The position numbers were made by a program, and so were the translations under genes. Below the pieces are notes generated by a model. That model saw nothing but the letters and a program-made list of their open reading frames with translations. It was not told where the DNA came from and made no database searches. 64,000 nt of DNA. It comes from JBBIWA01 sp037439425 (GTDB lineage: Bacteria > Acidobacteriota > Blastocatellia > RBC074). This document shows positions 54,424 to 62,497 of this stretch, in pieces (positions within the stretch are counted from its first letter, which is position 1; the number at the start of each line of letters is the position of its first letter). Where the stretch lies: assembly GCA_037439425.1 (NCBI GenBank), contig JBBIWA010000018.1, forward strand, positions 1 through 64,000. The letters run 5' to 3'.

Positions 54424-54817
54424 ACCGTTAAATCAAGCGCAAGTGGCTTGATGCAAGTCTTTAGGTGTTCTCCCGCAAGGCGCTTTGTTAAGGCTGCTGG
54501 ACAAAGTACCTGGCATTTCTTGACAAAGCAGTTGAATCATGCACAATACTAGTAAATCTGACAAGCTCTTGGAGAGCCGTTAGAGGAAGGTCATCATCGG
54601 CTCCGTCAGAAAGGTTTGCACCTCTCCACTCGCGTTCGTTGGGGAATTGGGAAATGCGTGGTGCTCCTGGCGGCCACTGCCACTCACAGGAGCGGTTTTG
54701 GCTGCGATGGGCTGCAGTTGGTAGCCTGATGAGGCTTTAACGAGACGGTCAGATGGACTTCGCTACAGTGGCGTCGTGATTAGCGAATTAAGAGTTTAGA
54801 TCGGAGGATAAGTTGCT
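54424..54817 (+). promoter_or_regulatory. Long leader with a possible promoter
   Basis: TTGACA (54520-54525) is followed 19 bp later by AATACT (54545-54550), a weak promoter match because of spacing. The transcript would have a leader of about 260 nt before the secreted TPR-like protein. I recognise no riboswitch or RNA family in it. Confidence 0.3.
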
Positions 54818-55963
54818 ATGAAGACATTCAGCCTATTGATGGTCATGCTGCTTGTCAGCCCTGTCGCAGCTTGGCCGGCTAAGGGGCACTCTCAGCCCGC
54901 GCAGCAACAGCAGCCTGCCCCTAAGTTCCAGAGCGATGAAGAGCGCGCTGCTTACGAGGCTTACTTCAACGAGAAGGATCGCGCCAAGAAGTTGGCACTG
55001 GCTAAGGAGTTCGTCAAGCAATTTCCTAACAGCGATTACGCTCCCTGGCCCCGCGCTCACATCTTCAAGACTCTGGGCGAAGATTTCCAGGCCGCATTGC
55101 AGGCTTTCTATGGCGGTCCAGATGGCGCTAAGCTGAATAGGCTCATCTCGGCTGGTGAAGCTTACCTGGAATATCAGCCGGGGCAAGCCTGGGTCACGAC
55201 CCAAGTGGCGATGGCTACAGGGGTAGGGGCGCTCGGTAACTTCTATGATGTCAACCAGAGCAAAGCCTGGGCTGACAAAGCGCTCGCGCTGCTGGAACCT
55301 GCCGAACCGCCGCAGGGCTTCTCCAAACAGGAGTGGGAAGGCTTGCGCAAACTGGGGTGGTCGAAGCTCTACCAGTATCAAGGTAACCATTATTTACGCC
55401 AGGCTAACCCAGACCCGGACAAGGCCATTGAGTATCTGACCAAAGCGGCTGAAATGAAGGACGGTGAATCGGCCAAGGACGCTACCACCTACTGGCTGCG
55501 AGCTGAGGCTTATAGCTCGCAATACAGCAAACTGAGTGAAAAGTATGAAGCCCTGACTGCGGAGCAGAAAGTCGGACCTGAGGGCAAGACTTTGCTGGAA
55601 GAGAGTATCAATCCGCTCGTGGATAAAATGATTTACGATTATGCGCGAGTCTATGTCCTGGCTACTAAGCCTGAGCAGAAACAATTGCAGGAAGCAGCGA
55701 AAGAGAGACTTTATCAATTCTGGGAGTACCGCTTCAAAAGCCAGGAGGGGCTAAATGATTTGATCGCCCACTATCGTGCCGATCCGACTGCTCCGCCACC
55801 ACCGCCGCCGCAGCCGAAAGAGCCCGAAGCAGGTACCACACCGCCTCCCAATCCTGCTGAACAACCCAAAACAGCAGCGAAGGGTAACGGGAGCAAAGCG
55901 GGAGCAAAACCTAAGCCCGCGCCAAGAAAGACGAAACCGAACCCAAGGCGACGGAAACCGTAG
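54818..55963 (+). CDS. Secreted helical-repeat protein with a Pro/Lys-rich tail
   Basis: 381 residues, ATG with GGAGG ten bases upstream. Signal peptide (TFSLLMVMLLVSPVAAWPA), then TPR-like helices about 40-310 (ERAAYEAYFNEKDRAKKLAL, LGWSKLYQYQGNHYLRQ), and a C-terminal tail that is first proline-rich (TAPPPPPPQPKEPE) and then basic (PRKTKPNPRRRKP). The tail may contact the cell wall or nucleic acid. I do not recognise a family. A terminator follows 80 bp after the stop. Confidence 0.75.
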   Translation: MKTFSLLMVMLLVSPVAAWPAKGHSQPAQQQQPAPKFQSDEERAAYEAYFNEKDRAKKLALAKEFVKQFPNSDYAPWPRAHIFKTLGEDFQAALQAFYGGPDGAKLNRLISAGEAYLEYQPGQAWVTTQVAMATGVGALGNFYDVNQSKAWADKALALLEPAEPPQGFSKQEWEGLRKLGWSKLYQYQGNHYLRQANPDPDKAIEYLTKAAEMKDGESAKDATTYWLRAEAYSSQYSKLSEKYEALTAEQKVGPEGKTLLEESINPLVDKMIYDYARVYVLATKPEQKQLQEAAKERLYQFWEYRFKSQEGLNDLIAHYRADPTAPPPPPPQPKEPEAGTTPPPNPAEQPKTAAKGNGSKAGAKPKPAPRKTKPNPRRRKP

Positions 55964-56042
55964 TGCACCTGCTACAGCCGCTAGCAAGCATCCATGCTGC
56001 GGTGCTGAACTGAAGCGATACCTCTGAATGACTCTAGCAAAG

Positions 56043-56076
56043 GCCAGCCCTCGACCAGGAGAGCTGGCTTTTGTCT
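56043..56076 (+). terminator. Rho-independent terminator
   Basis: GCCAGC (56043-56048) pairs with GCTGGC (56063-56068), extended by A/U pairs, followed by TTTTGTCT. It ends the secreted helical-repeat gene. Confidence 0.7.
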
Positions 56077-56382
56077 GCTTACAGCGTTTTCCAGGCGCTC
56101 AGGGAGCCGAAGGCTGCCTGAGGAGCTGACTCCTGAAGACTGATGACTGATCTCAGCAGAAAAGAGCAAAGCTTCAAGCGGTGATTTTCTTCCCCCTTAG
56201 TGCTCAGCAGTCAGCCATCGGTCGCCAGTCAAACTCACGTGCCTGGGCACCCTACTTGAGAACAACTGCTAAGAGCAAGCAGCGAATCATTAAGCTCGGA
56301 GAGGACAGACCTGAGTCATCACTCCCCTTTTGGGCTTGATGAATTTCTGAAGAGGAAGCAGAGGGGAGCAAAAATAAAAACT
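56077..56382. other. Upstream region of rnc, with low-complexity repeats
   Basis: 56137-56230 holds GACTGATGACTGATCTCAG and GCTCAGCAGTCAGCC-type words, like the tracts at 8.4 and 53.2 kb. No gene is visible. GAGGGGAGC lies near the rnc start. Confidence 0.45.
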
Positions 56383-57201
56383 ATGGATGCGAGTGATGAC
56401 CTGAAGCAATCACCATCAGCCAGCCGGCCCTCACATGATGAGATGTTGGCCCGGCTTGAAGCTGTGATCGGCTACACCTTCCGTGACCGCTCATTACTGC
56501 GACGTGCGTTGACTCATCGCTCCTATGCTAATGAACAAGCAGAACCCCGCCCGCCGCACAACGAAGCGCTCGAATTCCTGGGTGATGCCGTACTTGAGTT
56601 TCTCATCAGCGCCTGGCTGCTCGAATTGTACCCGACACAAACCGAAGGCACTCTCTCGAAGCTGCGGGCCTATGCTGTCAGCGCCGCCAATTTGCAAAAG
56701 CACGCGGCTCGTTTGCACCTGGGAGAGTATCTGCTACTCAATCGGGGTGAGGAGAAGACAGGCGGGCGCACCAAGGCCGCCCTGCAGGTTGATGCCTATG
56801 AAGCGCTGATCGCCGCTATTTACCTCGACGGTGGCATCGAGGCCGCGCGCGATTTTGTCCATCGCGAGTTTGCGGTGACCTTCACCCGGCTCGATCCTCA
56901 GAACCTGACGGCCACGGACTATAAGACGGCGCTCCAAGAGCGGTTGCAAGCGCTGGGTTTCCCAGCTCCACAATATGCCATTGTCGAGAGCCTGGGACCT
57001 GATCATCGCCGCGTTTTTCAGGTTGAATTGCTGATTAATGGCCGGCGTTTCGCGACTGGTCAAGGTACGACTATCAAAGGCGCACATCAGGCCGCAGCGC
57101 GCGCTGCACTTGATGACTTCGATTCTGCCCTGGAGAAGCTTCAACGGAGGGTCGACTCGGATGAAGAGACGGCAGCAGCCGAGCAGGAGGTCATCGGCTA
57201 G
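56383..57201 (+). CDS. rnc: Ribonuclease III
   Basis: 272 residues. The nuclease domain has the signature NEALEFLGDAVLEF with catalytic Asp and Glu residues, a second acidic site in DAYEALIAAIYLDGG, and a C-terminal double-strand RNA-binding domain (TDYKTALQERLQALGFPAPQ, GQGTTIKGAHQAAARAAL). It processes rRNA precursors and other double-stranded RNA. The N-terminal 20 residues and the C-terminal acidic tail are extra to the core. lepB follows after 82 bp. Confidence 0.96.
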   Translation: MDASDDLKQSPSASRPSHDEMLARLEAVIGYTFRDRSLLRRALTHRSYANEQAEPRPPHNEALEFLGDAVLEFLISAWLLELYPTQTEGTLSKLRAYAVSAANLQKHAARLHLGEYLLLNRGEEKTGGRTKAALQVDAYEALIAAIYLDGGIEAARDFVHREFAVTFTRLDPQNLTATDYKTALQERLQALGFPAPQYAIVESLGPDHRRVFQVELLINGRRFATGQGTTIKGAHQAAARAALDDFDSALEKLQRRVDSDEETAAAEQEVIG

Positions 57202-57283
57202 TCGGGAGTTGAAAGTTTCTCTTCTCAGTTCTACACTCTGGGTTTCCACAGTAAGTAACGATTGATTAGCTGTAGAGAGGATT

Positions 57284-58108
57284 ATGATCGAAGAACAAGA
57301 GGTGACGAGCAACGAAACCACAGAGCATCTTGTCGAGCCTGGGCCACAACTGGCTCCGATGGCTCCTCCCAAATCAATCATCCGTGAATACTTCGAACAG
57401 GGTGTGGTCACGGTGATCATGGCGTTTTTCTTAATGACGTTTATTGCTCAGGCTGTGCAGGTCCCTACCGGCTCGATGCAGAACAATATCCATATTGGGG
57501 ATCATCTCTTTGTCAATAAGTTCATCTTTGGGCCACCCACCCACTTGCTGAACTGGTTGCTGCCGCAACGGGAAATCAGGCGCGGTGACATCATCGTCTT
57601 CAAGTTTCCGAACGATCCCAAAGTGAACTATGTTAAGCGCGTTATTGGCTTGCCAGGCGATGAAGTGCGAATCGAAGGGAGGCACGTCTACATCAACGGC
57701 AAGCAACTGCCCGAGCAACACGTGATTGTCGAGCTGCAGGACTCCGACCATTCGTTCAATCCAGAGATCAGAGTCGAACCGGCCCCGCCAGGGGCGAAAT
57801 ACCGCGTCTACTACAAAGAGCGCCACGGCGAAGCAGAACTGGACTACGAGACTCAGAGCGCCAAATACGCCGTCCATGGTCCGGTGATTGTACCACCGGA
57901 GAGCTATTTCGCCCTGGGTGATAACCGCGATAACAGCCTCGATGGGCGTTATTGGGGCTTCGTGCCGCGTGACAATATCATCGGCCGCGCGCTATATGTC
58001 TACTGGTCATTCAATCCGCGCGACCCGGAGCGGCCTGGCTCTGGCATCCCACTGTTAGATTTCTTCACCAGGACCAACTGGCGTCGCACTGGCGCTGCGA
58101 TCAAGTAG
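57284..58108 (+). CDS. lepB: Signal peptidase I
   Basis: 274 residues. One transmembrane helix (GVVTVIMAFFLMTFIAQAV) precedes the catalytic serine in VPTGSMQNNIHIGDHLFVNK; the catalytic lysine is in NYVKRVIGLPGDE; the later box is YFALGDNRDNSLDGRYWGF. It removes signal peptides at the outer face of the cytoplasmic membrane. An insert between the lysine and the last box (about 155-185) is longer than in E. coli-like minimal enzymes. Co-directional with rnc, a common neighbour pair. Confidence 0.96.
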   Translation: MIEEQEVTSNETTEHLVEPGPQLAPMAPPKSIIREYFEQGVVTVIMAFFLMTFIAQAVQVPTGSMQNNIHIGDHLFVNKFIFGPPTHLLNWLLPQREIRRGDIIVFKFPNDPKVNYVKRVIGLPGDEVRIEGRHVYINGKQLPEQHVIVELQDSDHSFNPEIRVEPAPPGAKYRVYYKERHGEAELDYETQSAKYAVHGPVIVPPESYFALGDNRDNSLDGRYWGFVPRDNIIGRALYVYWSFNPRDPERPGSGIPLLDFFTRTNWRRTGAAIK

Positions 58109-58315
58109 AGCTTCAACGCCTGACGATCCGGCCTGAAAAAGCACGGCGATTAGGAATTTATATCTACGGGCTGCTTTCTCCCTCGCTGCCTGCGTGGCCA
58201 AAGGCTGCCTGGCCCGCAGCGGTATCGCCGAAAAACGCACCAGATACTGCTGACGGTCGAATTAACAATTAGGGAGCTCTAGATAAAGATACCGAAGACC
58301 GTGATCAGAGACAGT

Positions 58316-58798
58316 ATGTGTGCGAATCGTTCTTTCCCCAATCGCATCTTCCACCTTGTCGCTTTACTACTCTTGCTGGCCCCGGTGCCATCTGTTCTGA
58401 GCCAGAGCCAGGCCCGGCCATTGCAGGCGCGCCTCTCCAATGGGCGGGCCATTGTGACAGCGGAGCCGAAGCCGCAACTCTGCGCTGAGCTGGCTCTCTT
58501 GTTGAGTGGCGCGGAAGATTCGCCTACTGTCCGGATCACCCTTGCGGGGATGAGACTTGAAGCCGCGCAGCTAACGGCTGGTGATTTCGAGATCGTGAAT
58601 CAACAAGGTGAGCGATTATTTACAGGCCGATGGGTAGCCACCGCTTTTCGCCAGGGGGCAACGCTGATCAGCCTGGAAGGTGAGGGGCAAGGAAGATATG
58701 CTGCCAGCCGGTTGAAGCTTAAGCTCAGAGGCCGAGTTAGTCTTGAGGGCGGCTCGGTTGCAGTTTTAAGTGCTGAAGGGCGAGGCGAAATTCGCTGA
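58316..58798 (+). CDS. Secreted protein of unknown function
   Basis: About 160 residues from the ATG at 58316 (a GTG five codons earlier is possible). Signal peptide (FHLVALLLLLAPVPSVLSQ), then a compact beta-rich domain (AIVTAEPKPQLCAELALLL, RLKLKLRGRVSLEGGSVAVL). One cysteine. No recognised motif. Lies between lepB and the ClC transporter, same strand, with gaps of about 200 and 150 bp. Confidence 0.6.
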   Translation: MCANRSFPNRIFHLVALLLLLAPVPSVLSQSQARPLQARLSNGRAIVTAEPKPQLCAELALLLSGAEDSPTVRITLAGMRLEAAQLTAGDFEIVNQQGERLFTGRWVATAFRQGATLISLEGEGQGRYAASRLKLKLRGRVSLEGGSVAVLSAEGRGEIR

Positions 58799-58943
58799 GG
58801 GTTAAAAGCGACAACCCTCCCGTGGCCATCCAGTCTAACTCAAAAGCTCAATTTATGTCCGTTGGCAGTATAGTTGCCGACCGGGCTTAGACATTGCCGA
58901 AGCTGAATGCTAAGATTTCAACTGAATCGGGAGATGAGAGACT

Positions 58944-60752
58944 TTGCTGATTTGGTTGAAGGGGAAGGCATTGCAACGCTCGCAACTTCGGCGCAAGTGG
59001 TACCGCATTGAATTAAAGGCGACGCACTTCTTTGACCGGCTCGGTCTGCCGGATAATCAAAAACTCTTTCTGCTTACGCTGCTGGTGGGCGCGGTCTGCG
59101 GCCTGATGGCCGTGGCTTTCCACGTGCTGATCAGAGCGGCCGAGCGCAATATTCTGCGCCACGTTTTTCTTGCCACCGGCTGGCGGCAAGTAGTGCTGAC
59201 TCTGCTGGTCCCGACACTGGGCGGTCTGGTGGTTGGATTGTTGTTGCACTTCTGGGTGCCAGAGGCGCGCGGCAGCGGGATTCCTCAGGTCAAGACTGCC
59301 TACTTCCTCAACTACGGGCGCATCCCGTTCAGGTCAGCGATAGGTAAATTGGTGACTGCGGTCATTAGCCTGGGCACGGGCGCTTCCATCGGGCGCGAAG
59401 GGCCGACAGTGCAAATCTGCGCGGCTGTTTCATCTTTTCTCGGTCGCTTCTTTGCAGTCTCGCGTCGCCGCCTGATGGAATTGATCCCGGTCGGGTCAGC
59501 AGCCGGTGTGGCCGCCGCTTTCAACACTCCGATCGCGGCGGTCACCTTTGCCTTTGAAGAGATCATCGGCGACCTGAATCAAAAGATGCTGGGTGGGATT
59601 GTGATCGCGGCGGTGATTGCTTCAGCGATTGCGCGCGGCATAGAAGGGCCAGGGCCGATCTACACGGAAGTCCCAGCTTATGGATTGAACCATCCGGCCG
59701 AGCTGATTTTCTATGTGCTGCTCGGCGCAATTGTCGCTGGCGTTGCGGTCTTCTTTGCTGAGACGCTGTTGCGGTTGCGACTGATCTTTCGTCACTTACG
59801 GCGTGTTCCGGGCTGGCTCAAACCGGCTATAGGCGGATTGGCTGTAGGCTTTGTTGGCCTATTTGCGCCACAGGCGATGGGTGGCGGATATGAAACGCTT
59901 TCGGACGCACTTAAAGGCAATCTCTCTTTGACGCTGATGATGACTCTGTCGCTGGCGAAGGTAGTGACGACCGTTCTCTCCTACGGTTCAGGCGGATCGG
60001 GCGGCATTTTTGCTCCTTCCCTCTTCATTGGTGGAATGGTGGGAGGCACAATTGGCCGCATAGTGGAAGCGGCATTTCCACAGAGCCACACGGCGCCGGG
60101 AGCTTTTACGCTGGTCGGCATGGGGGCCAGCTTTTGCGGCGTGATCCGCGCGCCGATCACTTCAGTGTTGATTATCTTCGAGATGACCGGCAACTACTCG
60201 CTAATTCTGCCACTGATGGTCGCCAGCGCCGTGAGTTACACAATCGCCTCACGGCTCGAGCCGCTGCCGATCTACGAAGCGTTGTTGATGCAGGACGGGA
60301 TCCACCTGGCGCGGCCGCAGCCGACCACCGCCTTGCACAAGGTAACCGCCGCCAGCGTCATGACGCGCGAGGTGGAAACGCTGCCGGTCAATCTGAGCGT
60401 GCGTGAAGCGCTCGAACGCGCCGAAGAAAGCCCGCATCACGGCTTCCCAGTGGTAGACGGCGCGCGGCGGCTGGTCGGTTTCATTACCGTCAATGATCTC
60501 CGGCGCTGCGTGGCCGATGGCCGCGAGGAGGCTTTGCTCAAGGAGGTGGCGGTCAAGAAGGTGATCCACGCTCATCCTGATCACACACTTGATCGGGTGA
60601 TGCTCAAATTCGGCCAGCAGGAGCTGTCACTGCTTCCTGTAGTCAGCCGCGTTGATCCGACCAAGCTGCTGGGCATCATCTCGATGCGCGATGTGGTTCG
60701 CGCGCAAGCCCGGCTCGCTGCAGAAGAGAGCGGCCGCGATGGCTATCGGTAA
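58944..60752 (+). CDS. ClC-type chloride channel/transporter with CBS domains
   Basis: 602 residues, TTG start with GAGAG four bases upstream. The ClC selectivity motifs are EARGSGIPQ, GASIGREGPTVQ (gating glutamate present) and GSGGSGGIFAPSLFIGG; the internal glutamate used for proton exchange (FAFEEIIGD) is also present, so it is probably a Cl-/H+ antiporter. Two CBS domains form the C-terminus (VMTREVETLPVNLSV and the next at about 540-600) and may sense nucleotides. Membrane protein with about ten helices. Confidence 0.92.
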   Translation: MLIWLKGKALQRSQLRRKWYRIELKATHFFDRLGLPDNQKLFLLTLLVGAVCGLMAVAFHVLIRAAERNILRHVFLATGWRQVVLTLLVPTLGGLVVGLLLHFWVPEARGSGIPQVKTAYFLNYGRIPFRSAIGKLVTAVISLGTGASIGREGPTVQICAAVSSFLGRFFAVSRRRLMELIPVGSAAGVAAAFNTPIAAVTFAFEEIIGDLNQKMLGGIVIAAVIASAIARGIEGPGPIYTEVPAYGLNHPAELIFYVLLGAIVAGVAVFFAETLLRLRLIFRHLRRVPGWLKPAIGGLAVGFVGLFAPQAMGGGYETLSDALKGNLSLTLMMTLSLAKVVTTVLSYGSGGSGGIFAPSLFIGGMVGGTIGRIVEAAFPQSHTAPGAFTLVGMGASFCGVIRAPITSVLIIFEMTGNYSLILPLMVASAVSYTIASRLEPLPIYEALLMQDGIHLARPQPTTALHKVTAASVMTREVETLPVNLSVREALERAEESPHHGFPVVDGARRLVGFITVNDLRRCVADGREEALLKEVAVKKVIHAHPDHTLDRVMLKFGQQELSLLPVVSRVDPTKLLGIISMRDVVRAQARLAAEESGRDGYR

Positions 60753-60760
60753 AAATTGGC

Positions 60761-61215
60761 ATGAAGCAGCATGCTGATCCCAGCTTGAAACGATCCTGTC
60801 TGGCGAGCTTAATGTTTTGCCTGCTCTTATCCACTGGCTGCGTCTTTATTCGCGGGCAGCGTTATTTCACCACCCCGTTACGGCAAAACCAAATATTGAT
60901 TCTCGGCTTCATGGGCGGACGCGAACCCTGGAACAATTACAATCGTGGGCAAGCTGGCGTTGAAATTGCGCGCAATGAATCGCCCGGATCTTCACGTCGA
61001 GACAGTTGAGAATAAGAAACACAAACTGGCCCTTGAATTGATCCGTAATGCCTTTGATCACGATCAAGTCGGCAACTTTAAATTTGATTACCGGAACAAA
61101 AAGATTGATCTCACGGGAGTCCCGTGGCTGAAGAAGGTCTTTCGCACCGCTCATACCAAGATGGAGTCTGATCCAGAGGTGTGGGCATTGGTGGAAAAGA
61201 TCATCCTAGAGAGGA
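60761..61215 (+). pseudogene. Decayed alpha/beta hydrolase lipoprotein gene
   Basis: Frame one (from 60761) encodes a lipoprotein signal with lipobox LLSTGC, then ILGFMGGREPWNNYNRG. At about 60943 the homologous reading shifts by one base to frame two, which continues VGKLALKLRAMNRPDLHVE and VENKKHKLALELIRNAFDHD. From there the reading jumps to GNFKFDYRNKKIDLTGVPWL and DPEVWALVEKIIL, which is the C-terminal end of the same kind of protein, with the catalytic middle missing. The pattern of head and tail follows a common Acidobacteriota hydrolase family as I remember it. So one frameshift and one internal deletion have inactivated it. Confidence 0.6.
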
Positions 61216-61235
61216 TTCAAGGCTTGTGTGAGTCA

Positions 61236-62465
61236 ATGGCTACGAACGTCAGCCTCAATCAAGGCGAGCAGGCACGGGCAATCAGGTTGAATTATCTGAT
61301 TGCAGCCTTGGTCGCAGGCGTTTGTCTGGTCTATTACTTTTCCAATCCGCAGCCGCGTTCGTTTTACGACTACACCTTCAGGATCGCAGGAGCACTCTTG
61401 GAGGGGAAGTTGGGTCTGGACAAGCAGCCGCCCTCGTGGCTCAATGAGATGGTGCCTTTGAATGGGAGGTATTATTCAGTCTTTCCGCTGGGCAGCGTCT
61501 TGACGATGATTCCGGTAGCGCTGCTGCAGAAATGGCGCCTGATCGAATCTTTCCCTGCCGGGGTAGTGGCGGCTGTGATTGCGGGCGCGGTTGCTTGGTT
61601 CTGTTTTCTTTTGTCAGGGAAGTATCAAGCTAGGCTCCCGTCGCGCTTGCTCTTCACGCTCTTTCCCCTTTTCGGCACCTGGATGTGGTGCAATCTAATG
61701 TTTGCAGGCGCCTGGCAGATTGCACTGGGCTTTGCGGTGTTGGGACAGATGGGAGCGCTTTATTTTACGCTCCTCAAACTTCAGCCTTTGATAGCCGGTC
61801 TTTTCTTCGCGCTCGCTTTTGGCAATCGCACCGAAGTCATTCTGGTTGCCCCAATCTTCATCTATCTCATTTACAAACGCTCGGTCGAGAAAGGGGACAA
61901 AGCTTTGCCGGCCATCGGCAGTTTTCTGAGCTTCCCTGTGATTCTAGGTGTGTTCACGCTGGCCTATAACTACGCCCGGTTCTCTTCCGTCTTCGATTTT
62001 GGCTACGGCCGCATCCCCGGTGTTCTTGCAGAACCATGGTATCAACACGGTATTTTTTCAATCTATGCCATTCCACTAAACGCCAGGCAAATGCTCTTCG
62101 AGCCTTGGAAGATAATTGATGACTATCCTTACCTCGTGCCTACAGGATTTGGCGGTTCGATCTTTCTGAATAGCCCTTTTTTGTTTCTATTATTCAGAAG
62201 GAACGCGCGTGAGTGTGGGCTCAAGACGCTGTCGTGGTGCGCTATTGGTGTCTTGACTCTGCTGTTGTGGTGTCATGGCAACCCTGGCGGCTGGCAATTT
62301 TCCTACCGCTATGCGATGGTCTTGCTGCCCTGGATGTGGCTCATCCTGATGGAGAACAGCCGGAGCAGAGTCTCAGTTATCGAGCTCATTCTCTTTGTTA
62401 TATCGGTAGCGATTAATGCCTATGGGACTTATCTGTTTTTGTGGACTGACTACGTTTGCCCGTGA
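61236..62465 (+). CDS. Polytopic membrane protein, GT-C glycosyltransferase-like
   Basis: 409 residues from the ATG at 61236. The open frame reaches left to 60945 but that part is the hydrolase relic. Ten to eleven transmembrane helices are visible, beginning IRLNYLIAALVAGVCLVYYF, with a first outer loop PQPRSFYDYTFRIAGALLEG that resembles the acidic-loop region of GT39-like proteins, and further YYSVFPLGSVLTMIPVALL and GNPGGWQFSYRYAMVLLPWM. A DxD or ExD motif is not clear, so transferase activity is uncertain. No strong Shine-Dalgarno is seen before the ATG. Confidence 0.65.
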   Translation: MATNVSLNQGEQARAIRLNYLIAALVAGVCLVYYFSNPQPRSFYDYTFRIAGALLEGKLGLDKQPPSWLNEMVPLNGRYYSVFPLGSVLTMIPVALLQKWRLIESFPAGVVAAVIAGAVAWFCFLLSGKYQARLPSRLLFTLFPLFGTWMWCNLMFAGAWQIALGFAVLGQMGALYFTLLKLQPLIAGLFFALAFGNRTEVILVAPIFIYLIYKRSVEKGDKALPAIGSFLSFPVILGVFTLAYNYARFSSVFDFGYGRIPGVLAEPWYQHGIFSIYAIPLNARQMLFEPWKIIDDYPYLVPTGFGGSIFLNSPFLFLLFRRNARECGLKTLSWCAIGVLTLLLWCHGNPGGWQFSYRYAMVLLPWMWLILMENSRSRVSVIELILFVISVAINAYGTYLFLWTDYVCP

Positions 62466-62497
62466 TGGGGTGGGAAGATATTCTGACGGCCGCTTGC

